Shown piece by piece: positions 24,937 through 34,555 of a stretch of DNA of 64,000 nt (its first letter is position 1; each line of letters opens with the position of its first letter). Made by a program: the position numbers and the translations under genes. The stretch is from Pseudomonas xionganensis (GTDB lineage Bacteria > Pseudomonadota > Gammaproteobacteria > Pseudomonadales > Pseudomonadaceae): positions 248,001-312,000 of the forward strand of contig NZ_WKJZ01000001.1 of the NCBI RefSeq assembly GCF_009763245.1, read 5' to 3'. The notes under the pieces are model-generated. The model was given only the letters and a program-made list of their open reading frames with translations, did not search any database and was not told the origin of the DNA.

Positions 24937-25596
24937 TCAGACCCACTGATCGTTGCGCTTGCGTCGCACCCGCAGCAAGGTCGGCAGAATCAGCCCGGCA
25001 AACAGCCCGGCGCCGGCGATGCTGCCGCCGTAGACCATATAGCGCATCAGCACCTGCTGGTTCTCTTCACCCAACTGTGCCTGCAGCTCGCGCAGCTCGG
25101 CGCGGGCCTGGCTCAGCTCGCTGTCCAGGGCCGCACGGGCCGCCTGGGTTTCCTCGACCAGCGCCTTGCGCGCCTCCAGGGTTTCCTCCATGCCCTGCAC
25201 ACGGGCCTTCCAGCTGTCATTAATGCCGGCCAGTTCGGCGCTGAGCTCGGCCACCTTCTGCTCCAGTTGCGGCAAGCGTTCGGCCTGGCCGGGCACCTCC
25301 TGCAGGTCACGACTGGGAATCCACACGGCATTGCCGTTCTCGCTGCGCACCTGGCTGTAATCGCCCTGGCTACGCAGCAGTTCGACCTTCTGCCCGGACA
25401 CCAGGGTGCCGACGATACGGTAGCCATCGGTGGGCCCGCTGCGCACGTAGGTATTCAGGCTATCGCTGACCCAGCGCTGATTACCGGGCGCCTGTTCGGC
25501 ATGGACAGCGTTGCCGACCAGCAGCAGGCCGGCGCATAGCCAGGTGCGGCGCACCAGAGGGGAAACGCGCAAGGGGAACGGATGGGATAGGGACAT
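24937..25596 (-). CDS. SH3-domain membrane protein (TIGR04211/YgiM type)
   Basis: This 219-residue protein has a signal peptide (hydrophobic 19-33, then HAEQAPG). A bacterial SH3 domain follows (about 40-105; LNTYVRSGPTDGYRIVGTLVSG). Next comes a long coiled coil (about 110-185; LEQKVAELSAELAG, QAARAALDSELSQARAEL), then one C-terminal membrane helix (about 190-208) and a basic cytoplasmic end. This order matches the TIGR04211 SH3 family, whose role is unknown. The domains would sit in the periplasm anchored at the C-terminus. It converges on the thioesterase gene. Confidence 0.82.
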   Translation of the reverse strand: MSLSHPFPLRVSPLVRRTWLCAGLLLVGNAVHAEQAPGNQRWVSDSLNTYVRSGPTDGYRIVGTLVSGQKVELLRSQGDYSQVRSENGNAVWIPSRDLQEVPGQAERLPQLEQKVAELSAELAGINDSWKARVQGMEETLEARKALVEETQAARAALDSELSQARAELRELQAQLGEENQQVLMRYMVYGGSIAGAGLFAGLILPTLLRVRRKRNDQWV

Positions 25597-25842
25597 AGGG
25601 CAATCTTCACATGGCAGTAGGACAAAACCCTCGAATGGGGGCGATCAGCGTCGGCCAGGCGAATGCCTTGAACAGCCGCACAAGCAGGCGGCAATGGCGC
25701 TTGAGCATGGCCAATGGCCAGGCCAGACACCCCAAGGGGCCGACAGCTGACAGACAGCCGGGGCGCGGCAGGAGTTCATTCACCGAGATGCCCGCAAGCT
25801 GAGTGGCGCGTGATGGCCGGGGCGGCAGCGCGAGGATCGGGC

Positions 25843-25872
25843 CATAAAAAACGCCGGCTCAAGGCCGGCGTT
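25843..25872 (-). terminator. Intrinsic terminator of the second TRAP binding protein gene
   Basis: On the minus strand AACGCCGGC (25872-25864) and GCCGGCGTT (25858-25850) form a 9-bp stem with a 5-base loop followed by TTTTTATGG. It begins 17 bases past the stop codon at 25890. This is a classic rho-independent terminator. The rest of the gap (25597-25842) holds no gene I can support. Confidence 0.88.
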
Positions 25873-25889
25873 CGGGGGTGGCGGGGCAA

Positions 25890-26990
25890 TCAGCCGCGGA
25901 TATTGTAGATATCCTTCTCATTCGCTTCGGCATAGTCGAACAGGCGCTGCAGATAGGCCTTCTGCTGCGCCCACACCTTGCTCGCCACCGGATCGGCGGC
26001 GGCGCTGGCGTCGACCACTTCGGCGGCCACTTCCTTGAGCTTGGCCAGCACCTCGTCCGGCAGACGACGGACTTCCACACCATCGGCCTTGAGCTGCTCC
26101 AGGGCTTCCATGTTCTTGGCGTTGTAGTCATCCAGCATGTCGCCGTTCACATCGCGGGCGGCGGCGCGGACGATGGCCTGCAGATCGGCCGGCAGGGTTT
26201 CCCAGGCCTTGATATTGACGTCCAGCTCGAACAGCACGCTGGGCTCCTGCCAGCCCGGGGTGTAGTAGTACTTGGCGGCCTTGTGCAGGCCCAGGGCCAG
26301 GTCGTTGTAAGGGCCAATCCACTCGGTGGCGTCGATGGCGCCGGTCTGCATGGCGGTGAAGATCTCGCCGGCCGGCATATTGACCACGGTGCCGCCCATC
26401 TTGGTCAGCACTTCGCCGCCCAGGCCCGGGGTGCGCATCTTCAGGCCCTGGAAGTCTTCAACGCTGTTGATTTCCTTGTTGAACCAGCCGGCGGTCTGCA
26501 CACCGGTGGAGCCGCAGGCCATGGGCAGGACGCCGAAGGGCTTGTACACCTCCTCCCACAGTTCGATGCCGCCGCCGCGGTGCAGCCAGGCGTTCATTTC
26601 CTGGGCATTGGGGCCGAACGGCAGGGCACAGAAGAACTGTGCCGCCGGCACCTTGCCCTTCCAGTAATAGGGCGCGCCGTGGCCCATCTCGGCAGTGCCG
26701 CGCGATACCGCGTCGAATACCTCCAGGGCCGGGACCAGTTCGCCAGCGGCATACACCTTGATCTTCAGGCGGCCGTTGCTCATCTCCTCGACCAGCTTGG
26801 CGAAACGCTCGGCACCGACGCCAACACCAGGGAAATTCTTCGGCCAGGAGGTGACCATCTTCCAGTTGAAGGTCTGCGCAGGGGTTGCCTCCTGAGGCTT
26901 GGCGCTGCTATCGGCTTCCTGTTTGCAGGCGGCCAGGGCGCTGGCAGCCAGGCCAACACCGGCCGCTGCGAGAATTTGACGACGCTTCAT
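25890..26990 (-). CDS. TRAP transporter substrate-binding protein, Tat-type lipoprotein (TakP-like)
   Basis: This 366-residue DctP-family protein has an N-terminus MKRRQILAAAG, a twin-arginine signal. It ends in LAAC, a lipobox, so export by Tat and lipid attachment are likely. The binding-protein body shows SWPKNFPGVGVG, GHGAPYYWKGKVPA and ATEWIGPYND, as I know from the TakP-type (2-oxoacid or lactate) TRAP branch. The start at 26990 has AAGGAG 6 bases upstream and begins exactly at the signal; the extension to 27059 is not family-like. It diverges from its permease genes. The ligand is inferred only at branch level. Confidence 0.85.
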   Translation of the reverse strand: MKRRQILAAAGVGLAASALAACKQEADSSAKPQEATPAQTFNWKMVTSWPKNFPGVGVGAERFAKLVEEMSNGRLKIKVYAAGELVPALEVFDAVSRGTAEMGHGAPYYWKGKVPAAQFFCALPFGPNAQEMNAWLHRGGGIELWEEVYKPFGVLPMACGSTGVQTAGWFNKEINSVEDFQGLKMRTPGLGGEVLTKMGGTVVNMPAGEIFTAMQTGAIDATEWIGPYNDLALGLHKAAKYYYTPGWQEPSVLFELDVNIKAWETLPADLQAIVRAAARDVNGDMLDDYNAKNMEALEQLKADGVEVRRLPDEVLAKLKEVAAEVVDASAAADPVASKVWAQQKAYLQRLFDYAEANEKDIYNIRG

Positions 26991-27185
26991 GTGAGGCTCC
27001 TTATTGTTGTAGTGGTCAGACCAGAGGATCGCTACGACCTGACCGGGCATGTCTAACATAGGGGTAAGTGACCCTCAAGCCTAGTTCATGCGACTAAAGT
27101 TGTAGTTGCATTGCCGGATAAACCCGGGCCTGCCTAGAATCGCCGGCCTGCCTGCTCCAGCCACCCATAACCACAAGGACTGCCA

Positions 27186-27731
27186 ATGTCCGCGAAAACG
27201 CCTCTCCCCCTTGCGCTCGCCCAGCTGATCGACACGCTCAATGCCCTGTTGGGCAAGTGCTGCGCCTGGCTGACCCTGTTCCTGGTACTCGGCACCTCGG
27301 TGGTGGTGGTGCTGCGCTACGGCTTCGGCATCGGCGCCACCGCCCTGCAGGAAGCCGTGCTCTATGCCCACGCCCTGGTGTTTATGGGCGCCGCTGCCTG
27401 GGTCCTGCAGACCAACGGCCATGTGCGCGTGGACATCTTCTTCCAGAAGTTCAGCGGCCGTCGCCAGGCCCTGGTGGAGCTGCTCGGTAACCTGCTGTTC
27501 CTGCTGCCCATGTGCCTGTTCCTCGGCTGGGCCAGCTGGGACTACGTGAGCAACGCTTGGTCGACCCTGGAAGGCTCCAGCGAGTCGGGTGGGCTGAAGT
27601 TCGTCTACCTGCAGAAAAGCATCATCCTGCTGCTGGTGATCAGCCTGGTCCTGCAGGGCCTGGCCAATCTGACCCGGGCGCTCTATATCATCGCCGGCCG
27701 CCTGCCTGCGCCGGAGGTGAAACATGGTTGA
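27186..27731 (+). CDS. TRAP transporter small permease (DctQ family)
   Basis: This 181-residue protein has four membrane segments (about 25-45, 58-78, 98-118 and 142-162) and DctQ features, including VVVLRYGFGIGATALQEAVLYAH and NGHVRVDIFF. AAGGA lies upstream of the ATG. It overlaps the following DctM gene by 8 bases, showing translational coupling. With that partner and the divergently encoded Tat lipoprotein it makes a complete second TRAP system, distinct from the ectoine system at 13 kb. Confidence 0.9.
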   Translation: MSAKTPLPLALAQLIDTLNALLGKCCAWLTLFLVLGTSVVVVLRYGFGIGATALQEAVLYAHALVFMGAAAWVLQTNGHVRVDIFFQKFSGRRQALVELLGNLLFLLPMCLFLGWASWDYVSNAWSTLEGSSESGGLKFVYLQKSIILLLVISLVLQGLANLTRALYIIAGRLPAPEVKHG

Positions 27732-29100
27732 GTTGATGGCAATCCTGCTGTTTATCAGCATCTGCGCGGCCCTGATGGCCGGTTATCCGGTGGCCTTTAC
27801 CCTGGGTGGGGTGTCCTTGCTGTTCGCCGGCATCGGTGTGCTCACTGGCACCTTCGACGGCGGCTACCTCAGCGCCCTGCCCAACCGCATGTTCGGCATC
27901 ATGAACAACCAGACCATGCTGGCGGTGCCGTTGTTCGTGTTTATGGGCGTGATGCTGGAGAAATCCCGGGTCGCCGAAGACCTGCTGGAGTCCATGTCAC
28001 GGCTGTTCGGTACCCTGCGCGGCGGCCTGGCCATCTCGGTCTGTGTGGTCGGCGCGCTGCTCGCCGCCAGCACAGGTATCGTTGGCGCCACCGTGGTGAC
28101 CATGGGCCTGCTGGCCCTGCCGACCATGCTGCGCCGTGGTTATGACCCGGCCATCTCCACCGGCACCCTGGCCGCCACCGGCACCCTGGGGCAGATCATC
28201 CCGCCGTCCATCGTCCTGGTGCTGCTGGGCGACGTGATGTCCAGCGCCTACCAGCAGGCGCAATTGAAGATGGGCATCTTCTCGCCCAAGACCGTGTCGG
28301 TGGGCGACCTGTTCGTCGGTGCGCTGCTGCCGGGCCTGCTGCTGGTGGGCCTGTATATCGCCTATATCATCGCCGTGGCGATCTTCCAGCCGAAGAAGCT
28401 ACCGGCCCTGCCGCAAGAGGAGCTGGGCCCGATCGAATGGGGCAAGCTGATCAACGCCCTGGTACCGCCGTTGCTGCTGATTGGCGCGGTGCTGGGCTCG
28501 ATCCTGGCCGGCTACGCCACCCCCACCGAGGCAGCTGCCCTCGGCGCCCTGGGCGCCATGCTGCTGGCCGCCTACAAGGGCAAGCTGAACCTTGGCCAGC
28601 TGCGCGAGGTGGCCTACGGCACCACCAGCATCAGCGCCATGGTCTTTATGATCCTGATCGGCGCCTCGCTGTTCTCCCTGGTGTTCCGTGGTTTCGGCGG
28701 CGAGCACATGATCGAGGAGGTGTTCGCCCAGTTGCCCGGCGGCGTGCTCGGCGCCTTCTTCCTGGTGATGCTGGTGATCTTCCTGCTGGGCTTTATCCTC
28801 GACTTTATCGAGATCACCTTCGTGGTGGTGCCGATTGTCGGCCCGGTACTGCTGGCCATGGGCCTGGACCCGATCTGGCTGGGGGTGATGATCGCGCTGA
28901 ACCTGCAGACCTCCTTCCTCACCCCGCCGTTCGGCTTCGCCCTGTTCTACCTGCGCGGGGTCACACCGGCATCGGTGCCCACAAGCACCATCTATAAGGG
29001 TGTGCTGCCCTTTATCCTGATCCAGTTGCTGCTGCTGGTAATTGCCTACCAGTTCCCGGGGCTGATTACCTGGCTGCCGGAGCAGGTGTACGGCAAGTAA
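27724..29100 (+). CDS. TRAP transporter large permease (DctM family)
   Basis: This 458-residue DctM permease has about twelve to thirteen membrane segments. Conserved parts include GALLAASTGIVGATVVTMG, SILAGYATPTEAAALGALG and NLQTSFLTPPFGFALFYLRG. The length is somewhat above the usual 425-430 because of a loop near residues 175-195 (SSAYQQAQLKMGIFSPKTVSVG), which I associate with the TakP/lactate-type TRAP branch. It forms the transport channel with the overlapping DctQ subunit. The gene ends 21 bases before a long inverted repeat that may terminate transcription. Confidence 0.9.
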   Translation: MVELMAILLFISICAALMAGYPVAFTLGGVSLLFAGIGVLTGTFDGGYLSALPNRMFGIMNNQTMLAVPLFVFMGVMLEKSRVAEDLLESMSRLFGTLRGGLAISVCVVGALLAASTGIVGATVVTMGLLALPTMLRRGYDPAISTGTLAATGTLGQIIPPSIVLVLLGDVMSSAYQQAQLKMGIFSPKTVSVGDLFVGALLPGLLLVGLYIAYIIAVAIFQPKKLPALPQEELGPIEWGKLINALVPPLLLIGAVLGSILAGYATPTEAAALGALGAMLLAAYKGKLNLGQLREVAYGTTSISAMVFMILIGASLFSLVFRGFGGEHMIEEVFAQLPGGVLGAFFLVMLVIFLLGFILDFIEITFVVVPIVGPVLLAMGLDPIWLGVMIALNLQTSFLTPPFGFALFYLRGVTPASVPTSTIYKGVLPFILIQLLLLVIAYQFPGLITWLPEQVYGK

Positions 29101-29121
29101 GGCCGGCAGCCGCCTGATCCC

Positions 29122-29182
29122 GTAGGGTGCGCCGTGCGCACCGGCAAGCCGTGTGTGCCTCGGTGCGCGCGGCGCACCCTAC
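29122..29182. repeat. Full-length GTAGGGTGCGC inverted-repeat element in a convergent gap
   Basis: The 22-base arms at 29122-29143 and 29161-29182 pair along their whole length with one T-G wobble, separated by 17 bases. The element begins and ends with GTAGGGTGCGCC/GGCGCACCCTAC. It lies between the converging dctM and ABC permease genes, where a strong hairpin could stop transcription from both sides. Related pieces occur at 16017, 17887 and 30451. Confidence 0.75.
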
Positions 29183-29191
29183 GCAGTGACC

Positions 29192-30391
29192 CTACTCGCT
29201 ACGCAGCGCATCCACCGGGTGCAACTGCGCAGCGCGGCGCGCCGGGGCAATGCCGGCGAGCAGGCCGATCAGCGCCGAGAACAGCAGGGACAACAGCAGA
29301 AAACCCGGCGCCAGGCTTAGCGGCAGCCCCGGCAGGGCCAGCAGCAGCGCCACCAGCAACAACCCCATCAGCAGCAGGCCCAGCACCCCGCCGGCCAGGG
29401 ACAGCAATGCCGCCTCGGTCAGGAACAGGCCCAGCACCTGCCGCGGCGTGGCGCCAATGGCGCGCAACAGGCCAATCTCCGCCGTGCGCTCACCGACCGT
29501 GGTGGTCATGATGGTGAGGATGCCCACCGCCCCCACCAGCAGGCTGATGCCGCCCAGGGCGGCGATGGCGATGGTCAGGGTGCCGAGGATGCGATCCAGG
29601 CTGGCGAGCATGTCGTCCTGGGTGGTCAGGCTGAAATCCTCGCGGCCATGGCGCTCGATCAGGGTCTGGCGAATGCGCGCGCTGAGGGCCTGGGAGCTGG
29701 TGCCAGCCGTGAACATCAGGTTGATCTCCATCAGCCCCTCGCGGTTGAACAGGCTCTGCGCCCAGTCCACCGGGATATAGGCGATATCGTCCAGGTCGAA
29801 GCCGAGCAGCTGACCCTTTTCCTCGATCACCCCCACCACCCGAAAGCGCATGCCACCGACCCGCACCAGCTCGCCCAGGGGGTTGGTGCTGCCGAACAGC
29901 TCGTGGCGCAGCTTGTGCCCGAGCACCACCTGGGGCGGCGAGCGGCCGTCGCGGGCCGCCGGCAGAAACTGCCCCAGGGCCAGGCGAAAGCCCCAGGCCT
30001 CGGCCAGCTGATAACCGCCGCCGATCACCTCGGTGCGCCGGCTGCGCACACCGTACTGGATATCGCCGCTGCCTTGGATAATCGGCACCACCGCCTGCAC
30101 ATGGGGCAGGCGGCGCAGGCTCTCGGCATCGCTGACTGTCAGCGGCCGCACGCTGCTGAGGATGCCGCCCAGGCCGCCGGTCTGGGTCTTGCCCGGGTGG
30201 ATGGCGATGATGCGGGTGCCAAACTGGGAGAAGTTGTCCAGCACATACAGGCGCAGGCCCTCGCCCATGGCGGTGAGCAGCGCCACCGCGGCGATGCCGA
30301 TGGCCACCCCGAGCAGAGTCAGCAGGCTGCGCAGCGGCCGGCTGGTCAGGGTGCCGAGGCACAGGCGCAGACCATCCTGCCAGCGCATCAT
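29192..30391 (-). CDS. MacB/FtsX-type ABC transporter permease (second of a pair)
   Basis: This protein of about 399 residues has one N-terminal membrane helix, a large periplasmic MacB_PCD domain (about 40-250) and three C-terminal helices forming the FtsX domain (about 275-395). The ABC-facing segment ERTAEIGLLRAIGATPRQVLGLFLTEA is typical. The first helix follows RWQDGLRLCLGTLTSRPLRSL. Two adjacent ATGs at 30391 and 30388 are possible starts; the frame runs on to 30556 but there encodes repeat-derived sequence. Such permeases do not move substrates through a channel but transmit ATPase motion to the periplasm. It partners the genes at 30480-33518. Confidence 0.85.
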   Translation of the reverse strand: MMRWQDGLRLCLGTLTSRPLRSLLTLLGVAIGIAAVALLTAMGEGLRLYVLDNFSQFGTRIIAIHPGKTQTGGLGGILSSVRPLTVSDAESLRRLPHVQAVVPIIQGSGDIQYGVRSRRTEVIGGGYQLAEAWGFRLALGQFLPAARDGRSPPQVVLGHKLRHELFGSTNPLGELVRVGGMRFRVVGVIEEKGQLLGFDLDDIAYIPVDWAQSLFNREGLMEINLMFTAGTSSQALSARIRQTLIERHGREDFSLTTQDDMLASLDRILGTLTIAIAALGGISLLVGAVGILTIMTTTVGERTAEIGLLRAIGATPRQVLGLFLTEAALLSLAGGVLGLLLMGLLLVALLLALPGLPLSLAPGFLLLSLLFSALIGLLAGIAPARRAAQLHPVDALRSE

Positions 30392-30450
30392 GGCCGCACC
30401 GCCTGTTCGGTGCGCACGGCGCCCCCTACCCCGGATAACGCGCCCAACCC

Positions 30451-30471
30451 GTAGGGTGCGCCGTGCGTACC
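30451..30471. repeat. Half copy of the GTAGGGTGCGC element between the two permease genes
   Basis: GTAGGGTGCGCCGTGCG at 30451-30467 is identical to the left arm of the full element at 29122. No right arm is present in the 88-base gap. It is a degenerate copy of the dispersed repeat. Confidence 0.6.
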
Positions 30472-30479
30472 ATGACTTC

Positions 30480-31680
30480 TCATGCCCGCGCTCCCGGTGG
30501 GCGCAGGGCCGCCAGGGGTTCCAGGCGCGCCGCCTGGTTGGCCGGCAGCCAGGCAAACAGCAGCGCCGCCAGCATGGCCAACAGCAGTGAACCGAGGCGC
30601 GCCCACAGCGGCGTCTGCAGCGGAATTTCCCACAGCTGGCGCCCCAGCCACAGCAGCGCCTCGCTCAGGCCCAGGCCGATCAGCCCGCCGGCCAGGGCCA
30701 GCAGCGCGGCTTCGCCGACGAACAGCAGGCGCACCTGCGCCGGCCGCGCGCCCAGGGCCTTGAGCAGGCCGATCTCGGCGGTGCGCTGGTTCACCGCGAT
30801 CCAGGTCACGTTCATGATCAGGATGCCGGCCACCAGCAGGCTGATGGCGGCGATACCGGCCAGGGCCAGGCCAAGGGCGCCGAGAATGCCGTCGAAGGCA
30901 GCCAGCATGCTGTCCTGGCTGATCAGGGTGACGTCCTCCTTGCCCTCGTGGCGGGCCGTGATGGTGGCGAGGATCTGCCGCTTGCCGCTGTCCAGAAACT
31001 GCGGGCCGCGCACTTCGGCAAACACCCGGAACAGCCCTTCGCGGTTGAACAACACCTGGGCGCTGGCCACCGGAATGATCAGCATCTCGCCGAAATCCAT
31101 GCCTAAGGATTCGCCGCGCTCACTGAGGATGCCCACCACCCGGAAGCGCCGGTCGCCGGCGCGCAGCCACTGGCCCAGGGCCGGTCCCGTGCCGAACAGC
31201 TCACGCCTGAGCGCCGCGCCGATCACGCAGACCGCCTCGGCCTGATCCAGCGGCAAGGGCGGCAGCGCCTGGCCCTGGCCGACACTGAGCTGGCGGATGG
31301 CGAAGAATTCATGGCTGGTGCCCAGGGTAAAGGCCTCGCGCACCCGGTTGCCGACATTCACCTCCAGCTGTCCGGCCTGCAACGGCGCCACCCGCCGCAC
31401 ACTGGGCAGGCGGCCGATGGCTTCGGCATCGCCCAGGGTCAGGTCGCGGGTGGCCAGACCGGTGATCGGCGGCATACCGCCGGTGGTTTCCTTGCGCCCG
31501 GGCAGCACGATCAGGGTGTTGCGCCCGAGCATGGCGAACTCGCCGATGACGAACTGCCGCGCGCCTTCGGCGAGGCCGGTAAGCAGGTTGACCGCCACCA
31601 CGCCGATGGCCATGGCCAGCAGCAGCATCAGGCTGCGCGAACGGTGCCCGGCCAGGGCGCCAAGCATCAGGCCCAGGCCG

Positions 31681-31694
<14 letters not shown>
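30480..31694 (-). CDS. MacB/FtsX-type ABC transporter permease (first of a pair)
   Basis: This 404-residue permease has the same plan as its downstream neighbour. It has an N-terminal helix (about 15-38), a periplasmic MacB_PCD domain (about 40-255), and three C-terminal helices. The coupling segment is QRTAEIGLLKALGARPAQVRLLFVGEA. The start at 31694 overlaps the ATPase gene by 14 bases and begins next to the conserved SRSLMLLLAMAIGV helix. The two permeases are clearly paralogous, so the transporter is probably a heterodimer served by one ATPase. Confidence 0.86.
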
Positions 31695-32372
<678 letters not shown>

Positions 32373-32376
<4 letters not shown>

Positions 32377-33518
32377 GGCGCGGGCGCCTGCGCAGGGCGC
32401 ACCGCCACGCCGTCGCCCAGGCCGTCCTGCTCCAGGCTGGCGAGAATGCGGTCGCCTTCACTCAGGCCTGCCAGCACCTCGGTCCAGCGCCAGTTGGCCA
32501 GGCCGAGGGTCAGCTGCACCTCGCGCAGCACCCCGGCGACCGGGTCGTAGCGCAGCACCCGGCCGCCTTCCAGCAGGCTCTCGGTGGGGATGCGCAGGGT
32601 GTCGGCGCGCTGCTGCAGGAGAATCTCCACATCGGCGCTGTAGCCGGTCAGCAGCGCCACCTCAGTCGGCGTCGGCTCGAAGCGCACCTCCACATCGGCG
32701 GTACGCGCCTGGCGCTCCAGGTCGCGGACAAAGGGGGCAATACGCCGCACCTGACCGGCAAAGTGCTGGCCGCGAAAGGCATCCAGACTGATGCGCACCG
32801 GCATGCCGGGCTGTACCCGGGCGGCGTCCACCTCATCGATGGGCGCCTCGACATACAGGCAGCTGTCGTCGATCAGATCCACCGCCGGCGGGGTCGGAAT
32901 GCCCGGCGGCGAGGGGGTGACGAACTCGCCGACTTCGCCATTGATCTCGGCCACTATGCCGGCGAAGGGCGCGCGCAGGGTGGCCTGGTCCAGCAGGGCG
33001 CGCTGCAAGGCCAGGTTGGCCTCGGCCTCACGCATGGCCGTGGCGCTGGCGCTGCAGGCCAGCCGGGCCAGACGGGCACGGGTGGCACTCTGGTCGACCC
33101 GATCCTCGGCCACCAGCTGGCGCGCCTGCAGGCTGGCCAGGCGCTGATGATCGCGCTGCTCCAGATCAGCCTGCAGGCAACGCTGCTCACGCTGATTGGC
33201 CAGGCCCTGGAGGCGCGCCTGCACCTCCTCGACCCGAGCCTGCAATTCATCCTGGCGCAGACGCATCAGCACCTCGCCGGCCGCCACCCGCTGCCCCTCT
33301 TCAACCAGGCGCTGCTCCACCCGCCCGCCCTGGTTGAACGACAGATGAGTACGCCGGCAGGCCTTGAGGGTCCCGGCGCGGGTATTGGCCACCAGGCTTT
33401 CCACCGCCCCGCGCTCGACAGCGAGCAGAGCCACTTCGAGCGGCTGCGGCCGATTCCACCACCAGAAGGCAGCGCCCAGGCTCAGCAACAGGGGTAATGC
33501 GATCCAGCCTTTGTTCAT
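32373..33518 (-). CDS. HlyD/MFP-family periplasmic adaptor of the ABC export system
   Basis: This 381-residue membrane-fusion protein has an N-terminal signal anchor (about 4-21, then WWNRPQPLEV). Biotinyl-lipoyl half-motifs flank a coiled-coil hairpin (about 80-165), and a beta-barrel region follows (about 200-290). It would bridge the inner-membrane ABC complex to an outer-membrane TolC-like channel, which is not encoded nearby. It is the first gene of the four-gene operon, which starts 131 bases from the divergent mutarotase gene. The exported substrate (small toxic compound, peptide or lipid) cannot be inferred. Confidence 0.88.
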
Positions 33519-33649
33519 CCCGCCCTCCTCGATTCGCTTTCAGCCTAGGTCAGCGGGGCCCACGCAACAATGCGCCAGGTCATTACACCTGGCCTTTGCC
33601 GGGGTGGCGGTTCACACTTTATTGATACGACCGGATAAGGAACACAGCC

Positions 33650-34555
33650 ATGCAACAGCCCCAGGTAGAGCGGCTGGAACTCGATCAACTGACCTGCTGG
33701 CGGGTACGCACCGCCAGGGCCGAGCTGCTGCTGGCGCAGCAGGGCGCGCAGATTCTCAGCTACCAGCGCGATGGCGAGCAGCCGCTGATCTGGCTCAGCC
33801 CCCAGGCCGCCTACCAGCGCGGTCAGGGTGTGCGCGGCGGGGTGCCGATCTGCTGGCCCTGGTTCGGCGACCTGCGGCGCAACCCGCTCGCGGTGCAGCA
33901 GCAGTACCAGGGCGACAGTCCAGCGCCCTTCCATGGCCTGGTGCGGGATCTGGACTGGCAGCTGCTGGGCATCGACAGCCAGGACGGCGCGGTCAGCCTG
34001 ACGTTCGCCTTCGACACGCGCACCCAGCCGCTACCCGGCTGGCCCCATGCCGCGGAACTGCGTCTGAGCATCCGCCTGGATCAACAGCTGAGCCTGGCGC
34101 TCGACAGCCACAACCTGGGCCGTGACTCCCTGGCCATCAGCCAGGCGCTGCACAGCTACTTCGCCGTCAGCGATATCCGCCAGGTCCGGATCGCGGGCCT
34201 CGACGGCTGCCCCTATATCGACACCCTGCAGGACTGGCAACGCCTGCAACAGCAGGGCGAACTGACCTTTGCCGGTGAAACCGACCGCATCTACCTGGAC
34301 ACTCCGGCCCGGCTCGACATCCTCGACCCGGCCTGGCAGCGACGCATCCGCCTGCACAGCAGCGGCACGCGCTCGGCAGTGCTCTGGAACCCCTGGATCG
34401 ACAAGAGCCAGCGCCTGAGCCAATTCGCCAGTGACGCCTGGCAAGGCATGCTCTGTATCGAGCACGCCAACGTGCTGGACGACATACGACTGCTGGCGCC
34501 GGGCGAGCAGCATCGCCTGGAGCTGAGCCTGAGCAGCGAGACGCTCAAGGCCTGA
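33650..34555 (+). CDS. D-hexose-6-phosphate mutarotase (YeaD-type aldose 1-epimerase family)
   Basis: This 301-residue protein has an aldose-1-epimerase beta-sandwich. Family motifs are RGGVPICWPWFG, the His in PFHGLVRDLDW, the second His in SQALHSYFAV, and the general-base Glu in FAGETDRIY. It interconverts anomers of hexose 6-phosphates in the cytoplasm. AAGGA precedes the ATG. It is a stand-alone housekeeping-type gene that marks the left border of the T6SS island-like segment. Confidence 0.88.
   Translation: MQQPQVERLELDQLTCWRVRTARAELLLAQQGAQILSYQRDGEQPLIWLSPQAAYQRGQGVRGGVPICWPWFGDLRRNPLAVQQQYQGDSPAPFHGLVRDLDWQLLGIDSQDGAVSLTFAFDTRTQPLPGWPHAAELRLSIRLDQQLSLALDSHNLGRDSLAISQALHSYFAVSDIRQVRIAGLDGCPYIDTLQDWQRLQQQGELTFAGETDRIYLDTPARLDILDPAWQRRIRLHSSGTRSAVLWNPWIDKSQRLSQFASDAWQGMLCIEHANVLDDIRLLAPGEQHRLELSLSSETLKA

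Noticed and set aside
27081..27761. 226-residue minus-strand open frame across the start of the second DctQ gene
   Set aside because: It is the antisense of a clear DctQ gene with membrane segments and a ribosome site, and its product has no recognisable domain.
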